Origin: Phallus indusiatus
Lineage: Eukaryota; Basidiomycota; Agaricomycetes; Phallales; Phallaceae
Direction: 5' to 3'
NCBI GenBank assembly: GCA_027605045.1
Contig: JAQFWX010000085.1
Coordinates: 62,001 to 126,000 of the forward strand
DNA: 64,000 bases
The position numbers were made by a program, and so were the translations under genes. This document shows positions 32,687 to 45,228 of the stretch, one piece after another. Position 1 is the first letter of the stretch. Every line of letters starts with the position of its first letter. The notes under the pieces are model-generated. The model was not told where the DNA came from, did not search any database, and was given only the letters and a program-made list of their open reading frames with translations.

Positions 32687-32992
32687 TTATTCTCTATCGG
32701 GGTGCAGACGGTAGAGTTGCTCCTCCACTAATGAACATATTTTGTCTTTATCTCCTCTTTGACCTTCTTCTACTTTTAGAGCTCTCCGGTTTGAATCACA
32801 GGAAACTTGAAGAAGAAAGACATCGGTAAGGTAACTTGTAGTATCATGAAGACCCAAAGAATGCGCTTGCTGCAATTGTTGAACAAGAGTTTTGGAGTGA
32901 GGGGAAGGCATGGAAGAATTGAAATGTATATATACCTCGCGAGCTGACCGCTTGTCCAGCCGTTTCGTCATCTGGTCTTCATGGACATTCAA
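32687..32992 (-). CDS. Small hypothetical protein (doubtful)
   Basis: A 101-residue frame. A TATA-like run (tatatata on the minus strand near 32930) sits inside its 5' part, so the true start may be the internal Met near 32911 (MPSPHSKTLVQQLQ). No family is recognised. Confidence 0.25.
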   Translation of the reverse strand: MNVHEDQMTKRLDKRSAREVYIHFNSSMPSPHSKTLVQQLQQAHSLGLHDTTSYLTDVFLLQVSCDSNRRALKVEEGQRGDKDKICSLVEEQLYRLHPDRE

Positions 32993-32999
32993 TGAGAAG

Positions 33000-34666
33000 G
33001 GCGAGGTTGATTTTGGACATGATGACTCCCATTCCAGACAAACCTTGTGGCTGAAGCTCTCTTCGAAGCGGTGATTTCGATCAATATCTATGCACGATCA
33101 GGTGCAATGAAGATGGTAGTGGGTCAACGGGAGCAAATAATCTAATCTACCCAATGCTTTTCTAGATGTAGAAATTGTCAATCCTAGAATTTTTTTTGCG
33201 GGTAACATTTACTGGAAAATTATTTTAGCCTGAACTATGATGAAAGACAGGCTATTTAATAACTCAAAGTTCTTTTTTATGGAAGGAAGAGTCTAGGTTC
33301 GCGCCTGCCATGGGATGTGTGACGGTTCACGTTGCAGACATCAGCTGTACACACGGTTCGTGGTATAATAAACTACCACGGATACAAAGGTACAGAATGT
33401 TACGTGTTATTTCCTGACAGATATGTGATCGGCAATCTTTGGTGAAATCACCTTCCTTGACGGTCACGCGGTACACAAACAATTCTCCAGAGTCGATCAT
33501 TGGTGCATATCAAATGAGCGTTCAATGGGATTTGACCTTCCAAAGTCCGAAATCTAAGATGTTATAAGGGCTGTCCGACTACCTGGCATGTATGAAACAC
33601 TCGAAATGCAATAGTTATTTATTGTTGGTTAGTTGCGCTATCAAATTTCTCCTCTAGATGAACCAAATTTAATCACATGATGATCCCTAACGTCTTCAAG
33701 TTGATTCACGTCGTGTCTGTTGATTTATATCAACTCGATAGGATGTGGCGGATTGACACCGCTTTTTAAAACCTCCCGTCTTAATTAATCAGATCAAGAA
33801 GCTTCTTGCTCCCAATGTCAATGAATAGCAACCATGGCCGTTCTGACCGTCACCACACAAGTATGAGAGAGTCCATTGAAGTCCTTAGGTGATGGTTCAA
33901 TGGTTTTCCGGCGACCAAGTGTTTCATCGTCGTGCATTTCAACTGTATTAACATTCATAACAATCCTTTTTGCTTTACTATGCACAATGCCATTTTATCC
34001 ACTTTATTTTCACACCTATATGCTCGAAGTTCCGTTTGTTATACGAACTCTCGACAACGTTATATTTAAAACTGAGCGGTCGGGATCAATAATCAATTAG
34101 TTTCTTCTTTGAATCGCGCTTTTCTCTCAGCTGAAGACGCGATGGCCAATCTGTGATAGCGTCCTCTACCAGCTATGATCTTTGCCATCTATCTTTATTC
34201 GCATAATTTACCTCAACATCTTCTCCGTTTCCTCTTGAGATATATTGATACTACTCCATTCCTCGCCGTATTGGCAAGATACATTCAGGTTTCGTAGCGT
34301 GTATCAAAGTGCAACTTAGAACATTTGATAATTGATGGTTAGTCTGAGAAATATGAATCTGTCAGATGAGTACGTCGGGCATTGGTACATATTTGATCAT
34401 TCGTTACTGTTAATCTTGCCAATCTTCGGATTGATCCACGGCAGTTGAGCTTGAATACCAGCTGTGATTATCATTGGTCATCAATTCATTAGTGAAGTAT
34501 CCCGAACCCACTCCTGTCCAACAGGGCTCAGTTCTGGTGTCACTCTTTCAACAATTTATGACTAACTCGACCCGGTCTACGGGGAAATTTTAGTATATAT
34601 GCATCGTATATTTTGCGTAGATCAGACAACATTCTCCCGTTTAACGTTCTAATCTTATACGGTACA
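33000..34666. other. Gene-free stretch before the second DUF6534-type gene
   Basis: The 33876-34100 frame is hydrophobic but short and without family features. AT-rich sequence follows, up to the next start codon. Confidence 0.45.
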
Positions 34667-36581
34667 ATGTCCACCTCAAGCTCGACTTCTCAGTCCGAGG
34701 GAATCAACCTCTCAGTCGTCTTCGCTCCAATTTATTGGGGTATTTGTGTTACTTTAGTTATCCGCATCACACTGGCAGGACTGACACTTCAACTTCATAG
34801 GTTTTGTCATTTCTTTGGTGTAAATTGAATTCTGTATCTCAGACATGTCATGTCTCCTCATACAAATTGTTCAATGCTTAGACTGGCAGGAGTCACTGTG
34901 CTTCAAGGCTATCTCTACTTCCCCAATAACAACGATAAGTTGTCTGTGAGATTGATAGTAAGTTCATGCGTATTTGACATATTCTGTTGTTTATAATTTG
35001 GTTCTAGGCCGCAACTATGCTGTAATTCAATTTCATCTATGTTTCCTCTGGGCCATAACTACTCGTACTGATTAGCCTTTCAACTTGAGGATCCTGGATA
35101 TTTTATCCTCGTCTCTTGTAGCTCAATCTGTTTATTTCTATTTGGTAAATACATGCGTGTTGATATCCCCTTTTTGGAAATGACAATTCTTATTCTTAAA
35201 GGTACCTCATTTTGGATCCACGGTGCCACTCAATAGTGTTACAACGGAACTCTCGGTCGAATGCCTATTCTCGAGTATCATTACGCTCATGTTTGAGTAG
35301 TTTTTTTTTTCTAATAACACAATGACTCATGATCCACGTTATCTGTGAATACATACACAGCTCGCAATTGTATTTCGTGAGACAGCTCATGGCAGGTAGG
35401 TTATATGCATGTATGTTAGAGGCAGTGTAGCTCACATTTATCGTTCCTAGTTTCTAAGGTAAATGGCCGAACATGGTGGTCAAACTCTTGTGGTCTTGCG
35501 AATGGGCTAATTGTGAGTTTTTGCTTGTTTCGCATGTATTAGCTCCCGTAATTTCTTCTCCTTCTCAAATAGGCATTCTTGGCTATCCTTACTTTCGGTT
35601 GGTAGTTCAATTTATCTTTCCGAGATACTAATTGGAACTCAAAATATAATCCATTATTAGCATTCGGTGTCGGTACGTTACTTGCTTCAACCAATGTCTG
35701 GGACAAATAATGAAATTGCAATAGGTTGCACGGCGGTTATGATTACACACAAGCACTCTGTACTCTCGAACAAAGCTATAAGTTTCAAGGTATTCCTAAT
35801 TTACTTTGCGTTTCGATGTCAGAACCCCGTTTACTAGCATGAATATATTTAGGTTATCTTTGGTTTAGCCAAGGGCGCTGGAGCTTTGACCGACATATTA
35901 GCAACGATTGCAATGTGTGTCTTTCTTTCAGCGGCTCGAACAGGCATGTCAGGGTCAGTCAGCGAATCCGGATTGGTATATCCTTGTTTTCCGCTGATAA
36001 AAAAATCACTAGCACAAACTCAATAATCAAATCGCTTATGCATTTTGCCATTAATCGGGGTATTTTGGTCACCCTTATTCAACTTTCTGTCTTTGTATTC
36101 TTTTTTGGCTTTGAACAGCGACTGTATTGGTGCGTGCACTTCTGGGACTACTCAAGTTGTCAGATATACATGCGCACTGACACTGACAACTCGATGTTAG
36201 GTTTGCTTTTCATGTTAACGTCACCAAGTTATACGTCAACACATTTTGTACGTGTTTGTCTTACCATCGTTTTATCGCTCAACTTGAAGTTTTGACCCGT
36301 TGGCGCTTGATCTAGTTGCTATGTACGTATTTTCCTTTATGAGACTATAGATCAAGTTGACTAACTCGCTCTGCAGGCTCAACAGCCGAACATACTTGAA
36401 TCAAAAACAGGGAGGTGTATCAGTTTACAATACTCCACCACCACCCAATGTCATGGGCCCATATCGAAACGTGATTAGTCTCGAGAAGGATTCAAATTCG
36501 CCTCAAATCTCACCCATCATGAAGTATCATCCAGACAAAACTTCTCCCTCATTGGCAACTAACAACTCATTTGAGGAATAA
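34667..36581 (+). CDS. DUF6534-type multi-pass membrane protein (paralogue 2)
   Basis: It has the same intron-exon architecture as the gene at 29074, with the same introns in phase. Readable blocks are SEGINLSVVFAPIYW, LAGVTVLQGYLYFPNNNDKL, LILDILSSSLVAQSVYFYL, VPHFGSTVPLNSVTTEL and SQLYFVRQLMA, then TWWSNSCGLANGLI, GCTAVMITHKHSVLSNKA, VIFGLAKGAGALTDILATIA, SLMHFAINRGILVTLIQLSV and LNSRTYLNQKQGG. It includes a 12-nt micro-exon (cattcggtgtcg). The C-terminal tail is shorter than in paralogue 1. It is a multi-pass membrane protein of unknown role. The two genes lie ~3.7 kb apart in the same direction, so a tandem duplication is likely. Confidence 0.75.
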
Positions 36582-37440
36582 CGTAAAATTTCTGTCGCTA
36601 TAAGTAGCACGTATGTTAATGACGATTGTCAATCCGACTTGTCTCAGAGCGATTAGCAAATTATCTACCTGCTTGATTATGTTCTCCTATTATTTATGTA
36701 TATAACGAGCGTTTCGACGCGGAATATTTATCAGCCTTTTTTGTTATCTTCAGTTTTCAAAAGATTTGCATTTCGCAGCTACTCGGAAGAGGGTCTTTTA
36801 ACTGGCAGTTCACAGCCTCTGAGCACTATCAAGAGCTCCAGTCGGATTTTCGCATAGTATATCGTTTCAGTTGCGCTTACTTCAGCTTCCAGTATCACAG
36901 TGACTTTTGGATTTTTATCATCCTCATAAATTAATCAAACAATGACGCTAATAGTAGGCCGCCCCCTAGGCCCTTGATGCAGAACAAATGCTGCCGCTTG
37001 TAAGGCTTAACCTAACGTTACAACTTGTGTCTGGTGACCGGTGACCTGCTGCTCTCAAAACCCTTATGATTTCGACATATAAGATTTACACAAGAAGATC
37101 ATGAAGTCCCCCTGCAATGTGTCCACCTCGTTCCATGTACGAAGTTGTTGAAATTGAGTTTTGTAATATTTTTCGTCGCTATATGCGTCATACCTGGATA
37201 CCAAAATCCTGTTCTTCTCTCTTTCGGGACCCAGAATAAAAGTTCTCCGTGAGGACCCAAAACCCAACCGTTATCACGCATCTGAGTACGGTTCAAGAAC
37301 AGGGCTTTTTTCCATGTCGTCATTAAATAATCCAACGCTTGCGAGGCCCCCTTGTCCGCCAGTTGATTGCCAATAAAAGAAGCACTTGTGTTTCTTGACC
37401 GTCATCAGACGCACCGCATCTCGTGTTCAAAATAGTTAAC
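36582..37440. other. Convergent spacer between membrane gene and NLR
   Basis: Minus-strand frames at 37064-37335 and 37323-37592 run beyond the NLR stop. A further 3' exon of the NLR gene cannot be excluded, but no WD-type motif is seen in it. Confidence 0.4.
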
Positions 37441-40400
37441 TCACTGTAAAATCTTGGGAAGATCGACAGGAAACGTGCTGGATGAGGTTCTAATATGGTG
37501 ATCGTAGAGTGAGGCTGCAGTCGAAAGCGCGTGCAAACTCCAAACTGCACAAGGGTCGGAGCCATTCGATCCGAAGACGACGTATCCGTCATGTAAAGCT
37601 ATTCCATGGTAACACAGTGATTTCGGCCATCGAACATTTTTGACGATTGCCTTTGTTTTTTGTATATCCCAGATAGTAACATAATAGTAGCGGGCCAAAG
37701 TCCAAAGGTCCAAATCTGTGTCAGACGTCAATTTTATATCAGGCATTGAATTATCTTCTGCATTATCCGAGTCTTCAGTCAATGCGACGGTTAGCAGTTG
37801 TGTTGAATCGCTTGAGAAACATAGATCACTAAAATTTCCTTCAGCCCGAGAGAAACCTCCTAATAGTATATTGTTGTCCACGTCCCAAAGCTTCACTTCA
37901 CGGTTCTTCACCCAACCGAAATATCTCCCGTCTGGAGACAGTCTCCGCCAGGAAATTGAAAGATCTTGATATTCAATCCAGTTCATCTCTTTTCCTGTCA
38001 TGGCATCAAAAATCTCCGCTCCTTTAGTTGAGATGCACACGACATGTTTCTCATTTGCAGAGAAAGCGATAGATACAATCGATGAATACTGGGAGTGAGT
38101 ACCACACCGAAAGGGACCAGCTATCGCTTGAATCGGAGATCCTGATTGGCACCCTTGAATTTCGAAATGTCGAGAAAAAATATCCTTGACGTATGCAACA
38201 ACGAGTCTGGTGCCCGATGGTGAAAACGACAGAGCGGTCACATTCCCCTGCACGCCGTTTGGCTCACCAACAAAGCGACATTCGTAAATGTCCCAGATTT
38301 TAAGAACTCCCTGATTATTACCAGAGACAAGATAGTTGTTAGAATCGGAGAATGCAAGTGCAAAAACAGTATCCTCCGATTCATCGAGCACAAGGTGTCT
38401 CTTTGATTGGGAATCCCAAAGACGTAGTTCGTAACGGTATGTCAAACAATTCGAATCATTTTCAATGCTGTATGTCACGTACACAACATCCTGGACAGAG
38501 AAAACCAACACTGCAGCATGTAATCTTGTCCTAGCTTCGAAAACAGTGATATTCGTTGTTGTTATGTCCCAAACTTGGAGTAACCCATGATGAAAAAGCA
38601 CAACAAGGTAGGCTCCGCGAAGCCAGAGCTCCTTGATAGACACATCTCTGTCGGATAAGTCATCAGGATTCGAGCGTTGCAGGCTGCGTGCAGTCCATTG
38701 TCGAACGTATGTTGTTCCAGCATTACCTGAGTCAGCAAACGCAATATATTTCAAATCAGGAGAAAGCGCGAGGCTAAGGATGTCGTCGTTTACTTTGGAT
38801 TTATGAATTAATTCTCCCATTGACAAGGTCCAAATGTAGTAAAAATCATCGCAGAACGAGAATATGTATTGATCGTTGGCAGAGAATTGGATAACAGCGG
38901 ATTCCGTCAGATTGCACTCCGTGAGAATACACTTTGATTTCATTGTTGTTAAATCCCAGACCTCCACGTATCCATGTTTCAGTACAGCAATGTAAGAGTC
39001 ACTGAGTGCTAGGCAATATGAATGCGTCCAGGAAGAAACAAATGCTTGCTCTCGAGTGCTCCATAGGCTTGCCTTTTCCCCCTTTTCAATGAAGGCAAAC
39101 AAGCTCCCATTGGGAGAAAATGCACATATTTTCTTTTTAGAAAGGAGAAGACCAAACTTGCGGGGTCGATATGACATTGTCGATGACTGAGTATTGAAAC
39201 GACCGATGATCGAGTTTCTTTCCCGATCATATACGGTTCCTTCAACGTAAGTAGCAAAGGCAATATACCGTCCATCAGAAGAAATGGTGCTGAAACGACA
39301 GAGTTCCTCCATGTCAGAGTCGTAGCACTCTGTCTTCACGTCATTTGTCTTGATATTCCAAATAAGAATCTGTCGAGCGGCGGGCAAACACCCATAAATC
39401 AATTCTCCGCCTGGAGAAAAAACAATATCGCTGACTTCGCCGCCCTTGGCCTGTGGCTGAGGTCTCAGTTTTTTTATTTGTTCTCCAGTTTTATAATCCA
39501 GCAAAGTTATTTCGCCGTTAAAGAAGCCGCTTGCGATATACCTCTCGCGTGGAGAAAATGCAAGCGATGACACTAGAACTGAAGAAGAATGTCTTTTCGC
39601 GATGCCAATTTCAGCAGGGGTATCGACAGATTGATCAATGTCAATGTTGAACAGCTGCGGAAATCGCAAAAGGTATTGCTTTGATATGAATGAATTCCGA
39701 GATGCGAATGGTAAAGCAGAAAGATAAAGGTGTGGTGTGCTGCGTATCATCGCTTCTTTGCAAGTAAGGCCAAAATAACACGCGTCCGACGCGCAAGTAG
39801 CCAAGTCACTGCCCGCATCCTAGGTTTTGATCAATCATTGGTGTAAACGATGCTTTTGAAGGAACGAACCTGTAACCAGTCTTTCAAAATTGACATTGCT
39901 GAGCAGCCTTGCTCAATATCATTGAGAAGACTGAGTACCTCGAACCAGAATAGCAGTTTTTCCTCCATGAAAGCACGGATTTGCGTGATAATGGCATTGG
40001 TAGGAGTTGAAGAGTAAAGATGTAATGCCCAAAAGCAGCATGCATAAAACAAATGCAAGGGGATGGCTGCTGTGACCCGCTTGGGGAGATCGGGTACGTC
40101 TCGATTGGATATATGCGAGGTTTCCAAGTTGCATATATTGAACCGTAACATCTTGTTCATTACATTTAAACATCCTAAAGTGAAAAAACCTTGGTCGCCG
40201 ATGTAAATGTGATATCGACCATTACTATCGGCGAAAAAATCGAGAAGCGACGTATGAAGAGGTTGAATAGGGGTAAACAAATCATTGACCCCACGGAAAA
40301 GAGCTCCAAATGGATATAGTACTTCTCGAACGTCCGAAATTGATTCTTGAAGAATATTCTGTAGGGCATCCACTGAAAGAGGTTCGCGTGCTATCATGAT

Positions 40401-42742
40401 AGCAGAAACGATAGTCTTGAAATTCTCCACAAACTGAGGATCTTCGCACTCCCGTTGACTGGAAATTATATCCTCGTAGAGTTTGTGTAATGAAGATGAT
40501 GAACTCGAAACGCAAGCCATCCATCGTTTTTCGACTATCGACGAATATCTAACGTCCGGATCAATATACCGACAAGCAGTGTCAGCCCATTGAAACAGCC
40601 CTTCAGCACGCTTTGCCAAAATTTGAGACCAATTTTTTTCTATCTTGTTCAGTGTCGGTGCTATCGGGTTAAGCCGATTTAAAACGTAGCTTTGAATGTC
40701 AGAAAATGTTTCCTGCGGCGCAATATCGCTCATCTGTATGCATTGGGTGGTTGTCGGATTATCGCGTAGAAGCTCTATATCCTGTTCTGGACGGGAAGTA
40801 ATAATGATACGATAATTGGCCGGTAGTTCTGAGCACCGGCGAAAGAGTAAATCCAAAATAATCGCCCGCTCTCTACGAGTTCCACTTTCATCCAATGCAT
40901 CAATGACAATAACAACAGGTCCGACCGTCACTACGTTTTTCGAAGGTTTAACAATCAGTTCGTCGAATTGTGTCACAGGATCCATTGATGACCTGGTGGC
41001 AGTGTCCTGGATAACCTTCACCAAGCTTTCGCGCCACAATACATCGCTATCAGCCAATCCACGAGAAATAGTGCTGAAAAGAAGATTGCATCGGTCTTTG
41101 TAAATTCGATTGAAGCAAAATAAGGATCCAAGTCGATTCTGTTTCTTGAATACTTCGGCGATCGTGTGTGCAACTGCCGATTTCCCAGTACCCGCTTGCC
41201 CACTGAGAACAAGTATTCGTTGGGGTACGTCGCCATTGACCCATTTCATGATCTTGTCGATTAAACGTAAACGAGTACCCGGTAAACATCGTTTCTCGGA
41301 GATAAATCCAGCGTTCCGTGCATATGGTAGCTCGTTCAAAAGTATCAGATCCTCTGGACAGTATCAGTGTGAGTAATTCATAGCTGCATTCGAGTTGCAC
41401 GAAACGAACTTGTCTCTGCAATAGTGTCCGCAATCCTAAGTGTGAGGATCCCGGTTTCAAGAGTGATAGAACTGGTAATCACACTCAAGTAATGATCCAA
41501 CTTTTCGTTGAATGACTTAATTTTGTCATCAATTCTACCCCCTCTCCAGACGTTTCCAGCTGTAGAAAAAAGCTCGTTTGGATGAAGAAACTTAGTGAAT
41601 GATTCGCTGTAACCTATGCTTCCAGCACAAAATTCTCTTATAAAATAAGCGCATTCAATCGTTTGTTGAACCAATAACAAGAGAGTCTTGTTTTGAGTAG
41701 TCGTCAGGTCATGGAGCCGTTCCGCATCGGTAATGTAATCGTAAACTTCTTTCAGCTTCTCACATAATTTTTGAACGCATTCGTTACGGTCTTTGTGAGA
41801 GAGAATTTCCTAAAATCAATTCGTCAGTTATCCAAATATCAAACAGAAATCGAGTAGTACCTTTGGAATAAGACACAGAATGCTCCATGCCAATTTCGCA
41901 TAAGGATTGAGCTTCAAAAAGATTAAGTCTAGGCCAAATCATCAAGGGTTATAGCATACCGACGAGGCAGCGTCTATAACAGTCATGAAACGCTTGAAGT
42001 GAGACAGAAATATGGACCAAGTATCATCTTGGTCATCAGTAGCTCTGGTGGATTTTCCCAGTGTAACGACCGGTGCTTGAGTAATTGATTTCGAAGCCTC
42101 GTCTACCACGTTGAAAAGAACTGTGGATATTTTTTCGATGTTGAAGATTAAATGAGAGTCATCGGATATCTCTAATCTGCACGTTCCTGTATTTCATGCA
42201 TGACGACAATGGAAACCAATACGAATGAGATAAGCTGACCAGAATGAATAAGATCTACAACTTTCTTTGATAACGAGCAGAGCTTCTCGGTAATGAACAA
42301 ATGGATTTTCGTGACGGTGAAAGTAATCATCGCCCCTTCAGCGATACCCGCGATGTCTCTAATTTATGATTATGAACACAAAAAATATACAGTATAGAGG
42401 CGACATACAATGTAATTGACTCATCCCAGTACACACAACTTCCGTTGAAATATTTCTTTATCGTTTTCGCTTTGCGTTTACCATCGTACTTGATCTCGAC
42501 ATAAAACTTGGTACGTCCGAGCGTCGAAACACGAGGATTAAGCAATTTTATGTCTTATCGAAAGGTTACGCGTCAGCATCAAACGTTTTCGATAAGAGAA
42601 CATAATAAGAACCTGAGATCCTAATGCCTTCGCTGTACGCAGTGCCACAACCAAAATTCAAAGTCACAAGTTTCAAACTTTAGCACACGGCAGTGGGCAC
42701 AAGTGACAAGACTGTGAAAATTACTTACAGCGCAATTGCCAT
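37441..42742 (-). CDS. NLR: C2-like / NACHT / WD40-repeat protein
   Basis: Nine minus-strand exons: 42742-42729, 42632-42613, 42553-42409, 42358-42240, 42186-41960, 41911-41861, 41809-41410, 41353-39870 and 39819-37441. They sum to an exact 1,612-residue frame with correct phase at every junction. Residues ~1-100 resemble the C2-like N-terminus of agaricomycete NLRs (FYVEIKYDGKRKAKTI, then YWDESITL). A helical region follows (LNPYAKLAWSILCLIPK). The NACHT domain has Walker A GQAGTGKS at ~377-384, Walker B VIVIDALDES at ~473-482 and a sensor-like IIITSRPE. From ~860 to the end there are about a dozen WD40-type repeats (LAFSDSNNYLVSGNN..LKIWD, LSPDGRYFGWV..VKLWDV). Fungal NLRs act in non-self recognition and programmed cell death; the effector and ligand here are unknown. 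Confidence 0.85.
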
Positions 42743-43174
42743 GATGAAACCTGTCTCTTGCTAAAAATACGCAAAGGGTGTGAACAGAACAGAGGAGTAC
42801 AATTAGTGCTAGTGACCTTACACGGTGGCGATGTTCCGCAAGCGATTAGCGACGCAAGCGACAAATAAAAAATAGATCCGAGGGCACCGATAATGTATGC
42901 TTTTGTTTGCGCATGTTTTTTATGATATTCAGCGTATATTACATCTACGGCTATAAGATGAATATTATCTTCTTTTGAACACTACTATCTTTTGGTTTTT
43001 TTTTGATAATCGCCTTTTCCGTATTGCCTTTTCTTGTTTAAAATGTTTTTAAGTTATTATTCCATTTGTGCTTCGAACGCGGACCTCACATTTAAAGGAC
43101 ATATTATCTTGTATATCTATATAACATATATTGGAGTAATGAAATAGACAGGGCGTGTTAAATCGACTAAAAAT
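42743..43174. other. NLR promoter and 3' flank of the next minus-strand gene
   Basis: AT-rich, with T-runs at 42976-43010 and no gene. Confidence 0.45.
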
Positions 43175-44185
43175 TTAGTGGGTGAAACGCGACCTCAACG
43201 CTCTGAAATTCTCCGTAATGTTATTCAAAATGCGAAGGTGCGCAGGCTCAGGCGGGTAAAGGTAATCATAGGGAGGGGGAGGTATAAATGGTACGCCCCC
43301 TTCATCTTCATCTTCAGCCGATTCTCCCGAAGAGTCGGTGACACGGCTATGAGAGCTAGGATTGCCAAGGGGCGATCTCCCTACGGAATAATGCTCGAAA
43401 GTCGGAATAGGGGTATGACTAGTGTACCGGGGCGGATGAGATTCATCCCAGTCATGGTCGTTGGGTCGAGAAGGTACGGAAGAATAAGAACCATTCACGT
43501 CATTCGTGGTGGAACGCGAAGATGGCCTTCCTCGCGTTATTTCTGCATGGTTAGAGACTGGCCCACGAGACTCGATTCGGCCGCGACTTTGACTATGTGA
43601 AGAGGGTGCCCGTGAAACGGCTCGAGATATCGAGGAAAATTCTGCGCGGGGAGACTCAAAAGGAGGGGAAAGAGGGGCGGCAATAGGAGCTGCAAGGAAT
43701 TGCTGCGAAACCCAATGAACGTGTCTAGGTGGAGCCGGAAGGGGGTTGGAGTTCAAGGGAACGGAGCCAGGTTCATTCTGAAGCTCGAGAAACGTTTCGT
43801 AATTTCGTCCCCCAACCCAGAGCAAAGCTGACCTTATCCTGCGAACGTTAAATCTTGCTTCTTCCATCTGTATGAAGACACGATCCAAGACGTAAATCTG
43901 GTCATTTAACTTCAATTTAGCATCTTGTATAGTTTGCACCTCATCGCAGGTAAGGCGGGCCGTATGTATTGGAAACGCTCGCACAACATTCTCGGCAAAC
44001 TGATGGAAATCGAATTTTTCCATGGATCGATAAACAAAGGACCGTGGAGGAAATGTTCTGAAGAACCGATCAAAGTCGATGTTGGCGAGAGATTCGTAAA
44101 TTTCTCCGAGAGCCTCTTCCATGGTGGGTCCAAGGATACCTTGTGATTGGGAATCAAAGGCATTATGAGGGATGTTCGACATCAT
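43175..44185 (-). CDS. Hypothetical protein with disordered Ser/Arg/Pro-rich tail
   Basis: An open frame reaches 44320, but the tandem Met codons at 44185/44182 (MMSNIPHNAF) follow a stretch with a minus-strand tatata run ~18 bp upstream; the start is therefore uncertain. The ordered part (~1-130) is acidic/aromatic (MEEALGEIYESLANIDFDRFFRTF, KFDFHQFAENVVRAF) and helical. Residues ~150-330 are disordered, rich in Ser, Arg and Pro. The end (PPPPYDYLYPPEPAHLRILNNITENF) is Pro/Tyr-rich. I recognise no family. Confidence 0.5.
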   Translation of the reverse strand: MMSNIPHNAFDSQSQGILGPTMEEALGEIYESLANIDFDRFFRTFPPRSFVYRSMEKFDFHQFAENVVRAFPIHTARLTCDEVQTIQDAKLKLNDQIYVLDRVFIQMEEARFNVRRIRSALLWVGGRNYETFLELQNEPGSVPLNSNPLPAPPRHVHWVSQQFLAAPIAAPLSPPFESPRAEFSSISRAVSRAPSSHSQSRGRIESRGPVSNHAEITRGRPSSRSTTNDVNGSYSSVPSRPNDHDWDESHPPRYTSHTPIPTFEHYSVGRSPLGNPSSHSRVTDSSGESAEDEDEGGVPFIPPPPYDYLYPPEPAHLRILNNITENFRALRSRFTH

Positions 44186-45228
44186 CACTTGAGATAAAGA
44201 TATATAACTGGGTGGTAATATGACGCAATATGAGTGTCGAAATGAAGGATTAGTGAACTTAACCGAGTTTTTGTGGTAATGGGGGACTGATGAATATTGG
44301 AGATAAGGACGCCTGGGCACGAGTATTTATGCATTTGAACATGAGTGTCCCTTTTAATCAAGGATGACTGCAATGGACAAGATACGTTTCGTATGCGTGG
44401 ACGTGCTAAAGCCGTTTTCAATTGTCCTCAACGGTCTTGCCGTCAGAGATGCATCCCACCAACACTATTTGGTAAAAGTCCAGACGATCGGCAGGGCCAG
44501 AAGCGGCACAAGGTCCCGTCGCTTTTTAAAATTCTTTCACGCTTCTTGTTTAGCTTAATTAGATTAGGTTGAAGCTTTTGCGGACAGCTCGGGGATTCCG
44601 CGCCGAAGGACGTATAGTCTTGTTGAACCTTGGCAAGGAACACGTGTTAGGATTGACGGCACGCACAGCTTGAGGTCGTTGACATGTCTATTCCTCAGAG
44701 TTTATTTGGAGGATGAGCTGAGGACATTATCCTCTCCTTGAATTTTTTTATATCATCATTTCTGAAACTAAGAACAGCGCCTCCGCGGCTCTGATTGATC
44801 ACTGAATTGACATAGTAAAATCACCCAGAACCAAGTCGATTTCAAATACAAAATATAAACCGTACCTTTGACCAATGACAGACTGGACTCCTTCTATCGT
44901 AATTCGCATTCGCTAGTTCGCTAGTTTTCAATTCAACATGAATTTTGAATGAAGTGGGTTTAGAGTTTGAATACGAGAGTCGTTAGTAACGTCAGTTTAC
45001 GCCACGCACTTCAAATCGTCTCCTCAGTAATTTTCCTTCAGCAGTCTTTCCCCTTCATTTTCTCGGTCTTGAGTTGCCAATGCGGTGAGTGTCACTGGAG
45101 AGAAATCAGCGGAATCAACTCGCTTACCTAATTATATAAGCCTTCTCGCCGCCGTTGCCTTGTAACCTCGTAACCTTCCTCCAGTGTACCTCCACTACTA
45201 GACTTTATTTTCTCAGCAGCACTTGATA
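44186..45228. other. Divergent promoter region without gene
   Basis: It lies between the minus-strand hypothetical gene and the GDI gene. Three small overlapping frames (44345, 44364, 44443 minus) are shadows. Confidence 0.45.

Noticed and set aside
33876..34100. 74-residue hydrophobic frame as a membrane peptide gene
   Set aside because: No promoter, no paralogue and no family features; hydrophobicity comes from T-rich sequence.
43178..43600. 140-residue plus-strand frame opposite the disordered minus-strand gene
   Set aside because: Arg/Gly-rich antisense shadow; the minus strand has the longer, protein-like frame with a plausible start.
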